From Oscillospiraceae bacterium (GTDB lineage Bacteria; Bacillota; Clostridia; Oscillospirales; Ruminococcaceae), in contig JAFQIY010000069.1 in the NCBI GenBank assembly GCA_017415165.1, forward strand, positions 62,001 to 126,000: DNA of 64,000 nucleotides. The letters are read 5' to 3'. Below are positions 48,900 to 56,848 of the stretch, piece after piece. The position numbers and the translations under genes were made by a program. A model generated the notes under the pieces. It saw only the letters and a list, made by a program, of their open reading frames with translations. It searched no databases and was not told the DNA's origin. Position 1 is the stretch's first letter. Every line of letters starts with the position of its first letter.

Positions 48900-51533
48900 T
48901 TACTTTACAAATTCAGCAACAATTCCGCTTACTGCTGCGATTGCTTCTGCTGCCTTGGAAGCGTCGCCCATACCAGCCATAGCACTGTCAGGACGTCCGC
49001 CGCCCTTACCGCCTGTGAGTGCGGAAACCTTCTGGACAATCTTACCTGCGTGTGCACCGTTTGCAACAGCATCCTTACCGCAAGCACAAATGATTGAGCC
49101 GCCGTTTTCGTTTGTTGCTGCGATTACTGCAACAGCGTCGGAAGCCTTGTCCTTAATCTGGTCGCCCATTGTTCTGAGAACGTCAGGCTTTGTATTTTCG
49201 AGAACAGCTGTGATAACCTTAACGGGGCCAACTGTTTCAGCGTTATTGAAAAGTGAGTCAAGCTGAGAAGCGGCAATCTTGCTCTTGAGTTCGGAGATTT
49301 CCTTTTCGAGAGCCTTAACCTCGCCAGCCACAGCGTTACACTTGGAAACAAGTTCTGTAGCATTTGGTGCCTTTACAGCCTGTGCTGCACTTGTGATTGT
49401 TGTCTTATACTCGTCGATGAGAGCGAGAACACCTGCGCCTGTTACAGCTTCAATACGTCTTACGCCAGCTGCTACGGAGTTTTCGGAAAGAATTTTGAAC
49501 AGACCAAGCTTGGAAGTGTTATCAACGTGTGTACCGCCGCAGAATTCGATTGATACGCCATCAACATTTACAACACGAACTACGTCGCCGTACTTTTCAC
49601 CGAACAGAGCCATAGCGCCGAGCTTTCTCGCTTCTTCGATAGGCATTTCTGTCATTGTAACTGTGATTGCGTCGAGGATATTCTTATTGATGATAGCTTC
49701 GATTTTCTTTAACTCGTCAGCTGTTACAGCTTCGAAGTGGGAGAAGTCGAAACGTACTCTTTCGTCGTTTACAAGCTGACCTGCCTGGTGAACGTGGTCA
49801 CCAAGAACTGTACGGAGTGCAGCCTGGAGAAGGTGTGCAGCGGTATGGTTACGCATTACAGCTGCTCTTGTTTCAGGGTTAACCTTTGCAGTAACATCTG
49901 CACCAGTTGTAAAGCCGCCGCTTGTTACTTCACAATCACATACGAACTGACCTCCTGTAAGCTTCTGTGTATCGAGGACTTCCATAACGTTGCCGTTGCT
50001 TTCGATTGTACCCTTATCGCCTACCTGTCCGCCGCTTTCAGCGTAGAAAGGAGTTGTTTCGAGGAGAACTGTTACTCTGTCGCCTTCTTCGCACATATCA
50101 GCAGCTTCGCCGTTCTTAATCATAGCGAGGAGCTTTGTTTCGGCTGTAAGGTCTGTATAGCCCACAAACTTTGTTGTGTACTGTGTGAGAACGCTTGCTG
50201 TAGCGTCGTCCCAGCCACCGCCGAGCTTTCTGTTTTCACGTGCGGTCTGCTTCTGTATCTTCATACATTCCTGGAACTTTTCTTCGTCAACGGAGATACC
50301 CTTTTCGCCGCAGATTTCCTTTGTCAGGTCAAGCGGGAAGCCGTAAGTATCGTGAAGCTTGAATGCTTCATCGCCGCCGAGAATCATCTCGCCGCCCTTA
50401 GCTTCGATATCTGCAATATACTGGTCGAGAATCTGAGAGCCCTTGTCAACTGTCTTTGCAAAAGCTTCTTCTTCCTTCTTGATTACTGTCTTGATGTAGT
50501 CACGCTTACCGTCGAGTTCAGGGTAAGCACAGACATTTTCGTTGATAACCGTATCAACAACTTCATAGAGGAAAGGCTTGTTTGTGCCGAGAATTCTGCC
50601 GTGTCTTGCTGCTCTTCTGAGGAGTCTGCGGAGAACGTAGCCGCGTCCTTCGTTTGAAGGCATTACACCGTCGCCGACCATAAAGGTTGTGCTTCTGATG
50701 TGGTCAGTGATAACACGGATAGAGATATCTTCCTTAGCGTCAGCCTTATATGTTTTGCCTGTAAGCTCGGAAATTTTCTTCATAATGTTCTGAACGGTGT
50801 CAACTTCAAAGAGGTTGTCAACGTCCTGCATTACGCAGGCAAGTCTTTCAAGACCCATACCTGTGTCGATGTTCTTTGTAGCAAGCTGTGTGTAGTTGCC
50901 GTGACCGTCGTTATCAAACTGTGTGAAAACGTTGTTCCAGATTTCGATAATTCTGTCGCAGTCGGAAGCCTGTTCGAAGTTCTCGAAAGGACCGTACTTC
51001 TCGCCTCTGTCGAAGTGGATTTCGGAGCAAGGACCGCAAGGACCGCTGCCGTGTTCCCAGAAGTTATCCTTCTTGCCAAGCTTTATAATTCTGTCGCGTG
51101 GCACACCTACTTCTGTTGCCCAGATTTCGCCTGCTTCATCGTCTTCCTCGTAAATTGTAACCCAGAGTCTGTCCTCAGGGATTTCAAGTGTCTTTGTGAG
51201 GTACTCCCAAGCCCAGGCAATTGCTTCGTGCTTGAAGTAGTCACCAAAGGAGAAGTTACCGAGCATTTCAAAGTAAGTACCGTGACGAGCTGTTTTACCA
51301 ACGTTCTCAATGTCAGGTGTACGGATACACTTCTGACAGGTTGTTACTCTGTGGCAAGGCGGTTCTTCGATGCCCTGAAAATACTTTTTAAGCGGTGTCA
51401 TACCTGCATTGATAAGCAGGATAGAGTTGTCGCCCTGTGGTACGAGAGGAGCAGAGTCCATTCTGAGGTGTCCCTTGCTCTCGAAGAATTTAAGATAGCT
51501 TTCACGCAGGTCGTTAAGTCCTGTCCATTTCAT
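48900..51533 (-). CDS. alaS: Alanyl-tRNA synthetase
   Basis: The 877-residue enzyme charges tRNA-Ala. The class II catalytic core shows ARHGTYFEMLGNFSFGDYFK and GLERLACVMQ. The editing domain has NHTAAHLLQAAL, and the conserved FCGGTHVDNTSKLG carries the zinc Cys/His. The C-terminal oligomerisation domain ends in the glycine-rich GGKGGGRPDSAMAG. I use ATG 51533 with GAAAGGAAG eight bases upstream; a TTG two codons earlier is closer to the SD and less likely. Only 33 bases separate it from yebC upstream, so there is no T-box leader here. Confidence 0.97.
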   Translation of the reverse strand: MKWTGLNDLRESYLKFFESKGHLRMDSAPLVPQGDNSILLINAGMTPLKKYFQGIEEPPCHRVTTCQKCIRTPDIENVGKTARHGTYFEMLGNFSFGDYFKHEAIAWAWEYLTKTLEIPEDRLWVTIYEEDDEAGEIWATEVGVPRDRIIKLGKKDNFWEHGSGPCGPCSEIHFDRGEKYGPFENFEQASDCDRIIEIWNNVFTQFDNDGHGNYTQLATKNIDTGMGLERLACVMQDVDNLFEVDTVQNIMKKISELTGKTYKADAKEDISIRVITDHIRSTTFMVGDGVMPSNEGRGYVLRRLLRRAARHGRILGTNKPFLYEVVDTVINENVCAYPELDGKRDYIKTVIKKEEEAFAKTVDKGSQILDQYIADIEAKGGEMILGGDEAFKLHDTYGFPLDLTKEICGEKGISVDEEKFQECMKIQKQTARENRKLGGGWDDATASVLTQYTTKFVGYTDLTAETKLLAMIKNGEAADMCEEGDRVTVLLETTPFYAESGGQVGDKGTIESNGNVMEVLDTQKLTGGQFVCDCEVTSGGFTTGADVTAKVNPETRAAVMRNHTAAHLLQAALRTVLGDHVHQAGQLVNDERVRFDFSHFEAVTADELKKIEAIINKNILDAITVTMTEMPIEEARKLGAMALFGEKYGDVVRVVNVDGVSIEFCGGTHVDNTSKLGLFKILSENSVAAGVRRIEAVTGAGVLALIDEYKTTITSAAQAVKAPNATELVSKCNAVAGEVKALEKEISELKSKIAASQLDSLFNNAETVGPVKVITAVLENTKPDVLRTMGDQIKDKASDAVAVIAATNENGGSIICACGKDAVANGAHAGKIVQKVSALTGGKGGGRPDSAMAGMGDASKAAEAIAAVSGIVAEFVK

Positions 51534-51566
51534 TTTCAAAACTTCCTTTCAAAGGTAAATTACGTA

Positions 51567-52310
51567 TTAGTCCTCGTCTTCTTCATCAGGCATATCCCAG
51601 TTGTGGTATACCTTCTGAACGTCGTCGTTGTCCTCGAGGTGTTCAAGGAGAAGGTTCATCTTCTTGATGGAGTCCTCGTCTGTAAGCTCTGTATATGTTG
51701 CAGGAATCATTTCGATATCAGCGGAAACGAGCTTGTAGCCCTTATCTGTGAGGGCATCTCTTACAGCTGCAAAATCAGCAGGCTCTGTTTCGATTTCAAT
51801 CATATCGTCTTCCATTGTGAAGTCGGAAGCACCTGCATCGAACACGTCTTCCATAACTGTATCCTCGTCCTTGCCGTCAGCTTCAGCAACAATAATACCC
51901 TTGCTGGAGAACATAAAGGATACACAGCCTGTTGTACCGAGGTTACCGCCGAACTTGTCGAAGTAGTGACGAACGTCACCTGCTGTACGGTTCTTGTTAT
52001 CTGTAAGTGTTTCAACAATTACAGCAACGCCGTTAGGACCGTAACCCTCATAAACGTTAGCTTCGTAGTTTGTCTTATCAGCGCCGCCTGCTGCCTTCTT
52101 GATTACACGGTCAATGTTATCGTTAGGAACGTTGTTTGCCTTAGCCTTTGCGATAAGGTCACGGAGCTTTGCGGTGTTGTTGGGGTCAGCGCCGCCTTCC
52201 TTTACGCAAACAGTGATTTCACGTCCGATTTTGGTGAAAATCTTAGCCTTTGCGCCGTCTGTAGCTTCCTTTTTTCTCTTGATATTGTTCCATTTGGAAT
52301 GTCCTGACAT
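51567..52310 (-). CDS. YebC/PmpR-family protein
   Basis: The 247-residue protein has the YebC signature MSGHSKWNNIKRKKEATDGAK (first 20 residues cited in part), GPNGVAVIVETLTDNKNRT, and an acidic C-terminal domain. Members were first called transcription regulators; newer work assigns relief of ribosome stalling at proline-rich sequences to YebC proteins. The start ATG has AAGGAGAG eight bases upstream; an upstream in-frame start lies on the SD. It probably shares a transcript with alaS and the HIT gene. Confidence 0.93.
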   Translation of the reverse strand: MSGHSKWNNIKRKKEATDGAKAKIFTKIGREITVCVKEGGADPNNTAKLRDLIAKAKANNVPNDNIDRVIKKAAGGADKTNYEANVYEGYGPNGVAVIVETLTDNKNRTAGDVRHYFDKFGGNLGTTGCVSFMFSSKGIIVAEADGKDEDTVMEDVFDAGASDFTMEDDMIEIETEPADFAAVRDALTDKGYKLVSADIEMIPATYTELTDEDSIKKMNLLLEHLEDNDDVQKVYHNWDMPDEEDED

Positions 52311-52347
52311 AATAAAACTCTCCTTCAAATTATATAAAAAATTTATT

Positions 52348-53007
52348 TTACTTTAAAAACATTCTGCGGTATACCGCAGACTTTGTTTCTATTGGTTCGC
52401 CGTGACCGAAGAAAATTCTTTCGGTTTTCAGCTTCTTGATTTTCTCAAGTGACGCCCTTGCAGCTTTCGGACTTTCGCAGATTGCAGGGAATGCAGGTGC
52501 TATGTAATTCATTGCCGCATCACCGAGGTACAAATCCGTACTATTCATAAATCCGAATGAGCCTTTGGTATGTCCGTCAAGCTTGATTGCTTTGCAGTCT
52601 GCACCGAAATCCTTGCCAAGCTCCATACCGTCCTCAAGGTAAATACTTACCTCAAACAGCTCAAACCTTTGGCTCATTGTCTTTTTAGAAAGTGCGGCAA
52701 CAACCTTTCCTGCTGCACCTACTGAATAAAAGTGTCTGCAAAGGTTATCCTCGGCAAGCAATTCATCATCCTTGCTCATCGCAATCGGTGCACCGTACAA
52801 TTCCGAAAAATAAGCGGCGTTGCCGATATGGTCGTTGTGACCGTGGGTAAGCACGATAAGCTTCACGTTGTAGTTGAGAAGCCAGGTTTCAATTTCATCA
52901 CGGTACTTCGGAATACCCGTATCAACGAGGATATCGCCGTCCGTGCCCCTGATTATGTAACAGTTGGTGTTATCACAGTTGATGAGATTAACATTATCTA
53001 AATTCAT
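52348..53007 (-). CDS. MBL-fold metallohydrolase
   Basis: The 219-residue protein has the metallo-beta-lactamase metal motif HGHNDHIG (near residue 56), a later LGDAAMNY Asp and LDGHTKGSFG His, and a final FFGHGEP. It resembles glyoxalase-II-like and other small MBL hydrolases; the substrate cannot be told from the sequence. The ATG lies one base after the Mini-III stop codon (TGATATG), so translation is coupled. It is the last gene of the obg-hypothetical-Mini-III unit. Confidence 0.9.
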   Translation of the reverse strand: MNLDNVNLINCDNTNCYIIRGTDGDILVDTGIPKYRDEIETWLLNYNVKLIVLTHGHNDHIGNAAYFSELYGAPIAMSKDDELLAEDNLCRHFYSVGAAGKVVAALSKKTMSQRFELFEVSIYLEDGMELGKDFGADCKAIKLDGHTKGSFGFMNSTDLYLGDAAMNYIAPAFPAICESPKAARASLEKIKKLKTERIFFGHGEPIETKSAVYRRMFLK

Positions 53008-53008
53008 A

Positions 53009-53419
53009 TCAGCTTTCCTCGTTTGCCAAATTAACATTATACCATATAATGTCGAACAATTCAACTATTCTTTCTGACTTTCCCGTAAGGTGGAGATACC
53101 CGAAAAGAGTTTCCAGAGCGGTTGCACGTCTGTACTCCACGGGATTGGAACTTTTCGGCACGGTATTGCCTGTTGCGTTGCGTCCGCGCTTGAAAACAGC
53201 TTCTTCTTCCTCTGTCAGATATGGCATTATCACATCAACAGCCTTTGACTGATATGCTGCACGGACTCTTTCAACAGCTTCCTTATGAAGCTTCTTCACG
53301 GGCATATTTGCCGTAAGCACAATTTTTTCACGGACAAGCTGCTCATACACTGCATCTCCGAGAAATGCAAGTGTAAGAGGGCTGTACTGGTTAGCACGCT
53401 GAATATCTATATCAAACAC
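53009..53419 (-). CDS. mrnC: Mini-ribonuclease III
   Basis: MrnC trims 23S rRNA precursor ends. The 136-residue protein has the single RNase III fold without a dsRNA-binding domain. The signature blocks are QYSPLTLAFLGDAVYEQLVR, RAAYQSKAVD, KRGRNATGN and ALETLFGYLHL with the acidic active-site residues. The only start in frame is a GTG immediately after AAGGAA, an unusually short spacing; an in-frame stop sits just upstream, so no longer form is possible. Translation may depend on coupling to the gene above, which ends 10 bases before. Confidence 0.9.
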   Translation of the reverse strand: MFDIDIQRANQYSPLTLAFLGDAVYEQLVREKIVLTANMPVKKLHKEAVERVRAAYQSKAVDVIMPYLTEEEEAVFKRGRNATGNTVPKSSNPVEYRRATALETLFGYLHLTGKSERIVELFDIIWYNVNLANEES

Positions 53420-53428
53420 TTCCTTGTC

Positions 53429-53851
53429 TTATGACTGACTTAACACATAAACATAAGCGTAAATGCTGTCCTCGTTACCGTTCTGATAACGTTTCATAGC
53501 TCTTTGAGCAGGAAAAATGATGGTGCCGTTATCAAGCTGAACCGCAATATTAACCTCGCCCATCGGGTCATTATCATCGGTAATCCACTTGCCGCCATAA
53601 AGCTTTATAACCGTTTCACCAATGTAAGCTGCAATTGAGAAAATTATATTTCCCCTTCTTTCGGGTGTAATAATACCGCCTGCTCCGCTTTGTTCATCAA
53701 AAAAGCGGTCTATTTCCTTCATACTTTCGAGGGTATAGTCTGCATTGTATCCCGAAGTATTAAGTGCAGTAACAATCCAGGCACAGGCAGAATGAATATC
53801 ATCTTCAAGAGTTGGTTTTTTCTTACCCATAAGCTTATCCAGCAATCCCAT
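53429..53851 (-). CDS. Hypothetical cytosolic protein
   Basis: I do not assign a family to this 140-residue protein. It starts with a short amphipathic, basic segment (MGLLDKLMGKKKP), then an alpha-helical region with DRFFDEQSGAGGIITPERRGN and FSIAAYIGETVIKLYGGKW, and a beta-rich end with VNIAVQLDNGTIIFPAQRAMKR. The G-E-x-x-I-K/R...G-G-x-W pattern occurs in several uncharacterised bacterial proteins. It has a good SD AAAGGAG and lies between obg and Mini-III in one unit. No membrane segment or signal peptide is seen. Confidence 0.7.
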   Translation of the reverse strand: MGLLDKLMGKKKPTLEDDIHSACAWIVTALNTSGYNADYTLESMKEIDRFFDEQSGAGGIITPERRGNIIFSIAAYIGETVIKLYGGKWITDDNDPMGEVNIAVQLDNGTIIFPAQRAMKRYQNGNEDSIYAYVYVLSQS

Positions 53852-53868
53852 AAAAATGCTCCTTTACA

Positions 53869-55149
53869 TCAAAATACAAAGTCAAATTCAAAGCCGAAGA
53901 TATTGACCGTATCTCCCTCATCAATGCCCATACGCTCAAGTTCGTCGATAATACCGCTGTTGCGGAGAACACGCTGGAAATACTGGAGAGAGGAATAGTC
54001 ATCCATATCCACGGTACGCATAATATTTTCAAGCCAAACAGCTTCGACGTAGTAAACGCCGTCGTCGCCTCTTGTGATTTCGAATTTCTCGCCCATTCCT
54101 GCACGCTCATCAAGCTCCTGCTGAGTGAGAGGTTCAGCCTCGTACTCTCTGATTGGAGGAAGCTTGTCCAGCTCAGCTGTGATTGCGTTAACAAGCTGTT
54201 TTGTGCCCTGTGTTGTTGCGGCGGAAATTTCAAAGAATTCAAGTCCCTGGTCGGTTACATACTGCCTGAATGCTTCAATCTGCTCAGGAGTTGCCATATC
54301 GCATTTATTTGCGGCAACAATCTGCGGACGTTCAGCCAAATCCTCACTGAAATTGGCAAGCTCACGGTTGATGATTTCGAAGTCCTCAACGGGGTCTCTG
54401 CCCTCAATACCCGATACATCAACGACGTGCACAATAAGTCGGCAGCGTTCAACGTGGCGGAGGAATTCGTGTCCCAGACCTACACCGTCACTTGCACCCT
54501 CGATAAGTCCTGGGATATCTGCCATTACGAAGGACTTACCTTCTTCAACCTTAACAACGCCGAGAACAGGTGTCAGGGTTGTAAAGTGGTAGTTGGCAAT
54601 CTTTGGCTTTGCCGCTGAAACAACTGAAATAAGCGTGGATTTACCGACATTCGGGAAGCCTACAAGACCAACATCGGCAATAAGCTTCAATTCGAGAGTT
54701 ACCTCGTATTCTTCACCAAGGAAGCCAGGCTTTGCAAACTTCGGGATTTGTCTTGTCGGTGTGGCAAAACGAGCGTTGCCCTTACCGCCCTTGCCGCCCT
54801 TTGCAAGAATTTTCGGCTCGTCACCAGACATATCAGCCATAATTCTGCCTGTCTGAGCGTCACGGATAATCGTGCCCCTTGGAACACGGATTACAAGGTC
54901 AGGAGAGTTCTTGCCTGTACGGTTACCACCCGAACCATTCTCGCCTCGCTGTGCGATATATTTTCTTTTGTAGCGGAAGTCTTCGAGAGTTGAGAAGTTA
55001 TCGTCAACCTGAAAAACGATATCGCCGCCCTTGCCGCCGTCACCGCCGTCAGGACCGCCTGCCGCTACATATTTTTCACGGTGGAACGAAACGGCACCGT
55101 CGCCGCCGTCACCTGCTTTTATCTTAATTTTCGCTTTATCTACAAACAT
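53869..55149 (-). CDS. obg: Obg-family ribosome assembly GTPase
   Basis: Obg is an essential GTPase for 50S assembly and stringent control. The 426-residue protein has the glycine-rich Obg fold (KAGDGGDGAVSFHREKYV, about residues 10-30), a GTPase domain with G1 GFPNVGKST, G3 DIPGLIEGAS, G4 NKCD, and a C-terminal OCT domain. The start is ATG 55149, matching the conserved MFVDKAKI; the in-frame extension to 55260 crosses the structured leader. A 9-bp hairpin lies between SD AAAGGAG and the ATG. The leader also contains copy B of a three-hairpin element. Confidence 0.96.
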   Translation of the reverse strand: MFVDKAKIKIKAGDGGDGAVSFHREKYVAAGGPDGGDGGKGGDIVFQVDDNFSTLEDFRYKRKYIAQRGENGSGGNRTGKNSPDLVIRVPRGTIIRDAQTGRIMADMSGDEPKILAKGGKGGKGNARFATPTRQIPKFAKPGFLGEEYEVTLELKLIADVGLVGFPNVGKSTLISVVSAAKPKIANYHFTTLTPVLGVVKVEEGKSFVMADIPGLIEGASDGVGLGHEFLRHVERCRLIVHVVDVSGIEGRDPVEDFEIINRELANFSEDLAERPQIVAANKCDMATPEQIEAFRQYVTDQGLEFFEISAATTQGTKQLVNAITAELDKLPPIREYEAEPLTQQELDERAGMGEKFEITRGDDGVYYVEAVWLENIMRTVDMDDYSSLQYFQRVLRNSGIIDELERMGIDEGDTVNIFGFEFDFVF

Positions 55150-55157
55150 TTTATAAT

Positions 55158-55188
55158 CATTTTCCCGACAGGGAAAATGCACTCCTTT
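55158..55188 (-). promoter_or_regulatory. Hairpin between Shine-Dalgarno and start of obg
   Basis: Minus strand: AAAGGAG, two bases, a 9-bp hairpin CATTTTCCC-TGTC-GGGAAAATG, eight bases, ATG. Linear spacing is 32 bases; folded it is 10. The hairpin also hides an out-of-frame ATG in its 3' arm. Confidence 0.65.
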
Positions 55189-55201
55189 CCGTATGTTTAA
55201 A

Positions 55202-55285
55202 ACAACGCAAGGTTGTCTGGGTTTCGCTTGCGAAATTCTGCACGGCAGTGCAGAAAACAAAACTCGGGTCTGAAATTTTTCAGAC
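55202..55285 (-). promoter_or_regulatory. Three-hairpin structured element, copy B (obg leader)
   Basis: Hairpins TTTCG/CGAAA (55222-55235), TTCTGCAC/GTGCAGAA (55236-55255) and GTCTGAA/TTCAGAC (55268-55285) occur in the same order and with the same linker AACAAAACTC as copy A at 43131-43198. Stem bases differ in compensated pairs. A fourth small hairpin ACAAC/GTTGT (55202-55216) is seen only here. Confidence 0.6.
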
Positions 55286-55324
55286 TTGCCTCTTTCTTAA
55301 GTTTGGTTACAAAATACCCATAAT

Positions 55325-55353
55325 ATTATACCACAAAAGATTTGCAACTGCAA
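55325..55353 (-). promoter_or_regulatory. Extended -10 promoter of obg
   Basis: Minus strand TTGCAG, a 17-base spacer and TGGTATAAT; it predicts an obg leader of about 170 bases. Confidence 0.78.
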
Positions 55354-55396
55354 TATATAATTAGAAAAAATCGCCTGTTTATGCAGATTTTTGGGT

Positions 55397-55428
55397 AAAA
55401 AATATCCCTCTCGGGGTGGAGAGGGATA
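55397..55428 (-). terminator. Intrinsic terminator after the NAD epimerase gene
   Basis: A 10-bp stem (TATCCCTCTC and complement), a 6-base loop, and six T on the minus strand. Confidence 0.9.
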
Positions 55429-55431
55429 GAA

Positions 55432-56298
55432 TTATTTCAACTTATCAATATAAAAATCCAGCAAATCAAATATCCAGTCTTTCACATTGCTAAATTTATA
55501 GCCAAGCGATTCTGCTTTTTCTGTATTTATGCTGTATTCGGTTTCACCGTTGTATGGTGCAATCTCTCCGTCAGAAGCAAGAATTGCTTTTGCTCCTGTC
55601 TTTTCTTCAACATAGGCAATTACTTCTCTGAGGGAAATTGTACCGTTTGAACAGCCGTTTATTGCACCTGAAAAATCCTGTTCAGCAAGGAAAGCCATAA
55701 ACTCCCCTGCTTCATCTGAACGGATATATCCCATCTGGCAATCAAGATTGTCAACGTACATAGGAATTGATTTTACGACGTGCTCAACATAAAAATACAA
55801 TCTGTTTGTGTAATCATCCGTACCAACAACATAAGGACAACGAACGGCAATCCAGTTTGTATCGCTATACACTTGTGACAGAGCACATTCAGCCTGTCTT
55901 TTAACCTCGTCATACGGGAAATCAGGTCTGTTGCACCAAACAAGCTTCTTATTGTTTCCGTCAAACTCATTTTCCTTTGTATCAATATGCTTTGGCTCAT
56001 ACACAGCGGTGCTTGACATATGGATAAGCTTATCACAATTTACAACGTCCATAAGATATTTTACGTCATTGGAACAATATGCGATTTTATCAATTACTAC
56101 GTCGTAATGCTTGCCTGCAAGTGCACTTTTTAAACTTTCGGGATTTGTTCTGTCGAGTATTATTCGTATTACGTTGTCACCGAAATTATCTGCGGTTGTA
56201 CCTCTTGTTGCAATGGTAATGTTATGACCCTTTTTAAGCAACGCGTTGACCATATGCACGCCGAAAAATCTTGTTCCACCGATTACGAGAATGTTCAT
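55432..56298 (-). CDS. NAD-dependent epimerase/dehydratase family protein
   Basis: The 288-residue protein is an extended short-chain dehydrogenase. The nucleotide motif is VIGGTRFFG (near residue 5), and the active-site YxxxK is YDEVK (near residue 147) with the upstream MSSTAVY Ser. Family members epimerise or dehydrate nucleotide sugars, but some of this short subgroup act on other substrates. It stands between its own terminator and a zinc-ribbon gene 15 bases upstream. SD AGGAGGT. The substrate is unknown. Confidence 0.88.
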   Translation of the reverse strand: MNILVIGGTRFFGVHMVNALLKKGHNITIATRGTTADNFGDNVIRIILDRTNPESLKSALAGKHYDVVIDKIAYCSNDVKYLMDVVNCDKLIHMSSTAVYEPKHIDTKENEFDGNNKKLVWCNRPDFPYDEVKRQAECALSQVYSDTNWIAVRCPYVVGTDDYTNRLYFYVEHVVKSIPMYVDNLDCQMGYIRSDEAGEFMAFLAEQDFSGAINGCSNGTISLREVIAYVEEKTGAKAILASDGEIAPYNGETEYSINTEKAESLGYKFSNVKDWIFDLLDFYIDKLK

Positions 56299-56313
56299 TT
56301 TGGTGACCTCCTG

Positions 56314-56553
56314 TCACTTTTCTAAATTATACACCATAATTGCTTCATCATTTTGGTCCTCAAAAACATAAATACGTTGACAATCAGGACATTTCCAAAC
56401 ATCATATTTGGGAAGCGGAATATTCAACGGAGAGATAGTTTCGCAATCCATTATTTTGTCCCACTCTTCATCTGTATAAACTTTTAAAGATACATTGTTT
56501 GGACAAGCTGAATTTGACAGCGTTGCTCCACATCTGCATACCATCCTTGCCAT
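56314..56553 (-). CDS. Small zinc-ribbon protein, unknown function
   Basis: The 79-residue protein has a CRCG N-terminal knuckle and a CPDC knuckle near residue 55, a typical split zinc ribbon, with a basic start and acidic C-terminus. No other motif is recognised. The start is ATG 56553 with GAGGT upstream (an earlier GTG lies in the SD). It ends 15 bases before the epimerase gene. It is short but has a good ribosome binding site and conserved-looking cysteines, so I believe it is real. Confidence 0.65.
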   Translation of the reverse strand: MARMVCRCGATLSNSACPNNVSLKVYTDEEWDKIMDCETISPLNIPLPKYDVWKCPDCQRIYVFEDQNDEAIMVYNLEK

Positions 56554-56575
56554 ATAAGCCACCTCATTTTGCTAT

Positions 56576-56609
56576 AAAAATAAAAGCACCGTCCAAGACG
56601 ATGCTTTTA
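56576..56609. terminator. Terminator after tRNA-Ser
   Basis: A 13-bp stem with one G-U pair (TAAAAGCACCGTC against GACGATGCTTTTA) and a 3-base loop, followed by five T on the minus strand. Confidence 0.85.
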
Positions 56610-56612
56610 TTT

Positions 56613-56705
56613 TGGCGGAGAAGGAGGGATTCGAACCCTCGATGAGCTATTAACCCATACACGAGTTCCAGTCGTGCGCCATAAACCGGACTAGGCGACT
56701 TCTCC
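56613..56705 (-). tRNA. tRNA-Ser (anticodon GGA)
   Basis: The 93-base RNA folds as a class II tRNA: acceptor GGAGAAG/CTTCTCC with discriminator G and an encoded CCA; anticodon stem CACGA/TCGTG with loop CTGGAAC, giving anticodon GGA; a 5-bp long variable arm; and T stem GAGGG/CCCTC with TTCGAAT. It decodes UCC and UCU. A full-consensus promoter precedes it and a terminator follows. Confidence 0.97.
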
Positions 56706-56738
56706 ATTTATTGTATCGCATCTCTCAGCGACTTAATT

Positions 56739-56767
56739 ATTATATCAGATGTTTTTACATTTGTCAA
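56739..56767 (-). promoter_or_regulatory. Consensus extended -10 promoter of tRNA-Ser
   Basis: Minus strand TTGACA, a 17-base spacer and TGATATAAT, about 34 bases before the mature 5' end. Confidence 0.9.
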
Positions 56768-56805
56768 GTCTTTTTTGCAAAAAAGTTTTATTTTTTTCTA
56801 ATTAT

Positions 56806-56841
56806 GTAAAAACGGCTTCCAACCGTAATTGGAAGCCGTTT
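56806..56841 (-). terminator. Intrinsic terminator of the rpoB-rpoC operon
   Basis: A 13-bp stem (AAACGGCTTCCAA and complement), a 6-base loop, then T-rich sequence on the minus strand. Confidence 0.88.
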
Positions 56842-56848
56842 GGATAGA

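Noticed and set aside
51534..51566. T-box leader for alaS
   Set aside because: Only 33 bases separate alaS from yebC, too short for a T-box.
50700..52307. A 535-codon open frame on the + strand
   Set aside because: It is antisense to alaS and yebC, has no SD or family motifs, and has the Cys/Val-rich composition expected from the complement of biased codons.
55150..55260. N-terminal extension of Obg
   Set aside because: It crosses the structured leader and the SD; the conserved Obg N-terminus MFVDKAKI begins at 55149.
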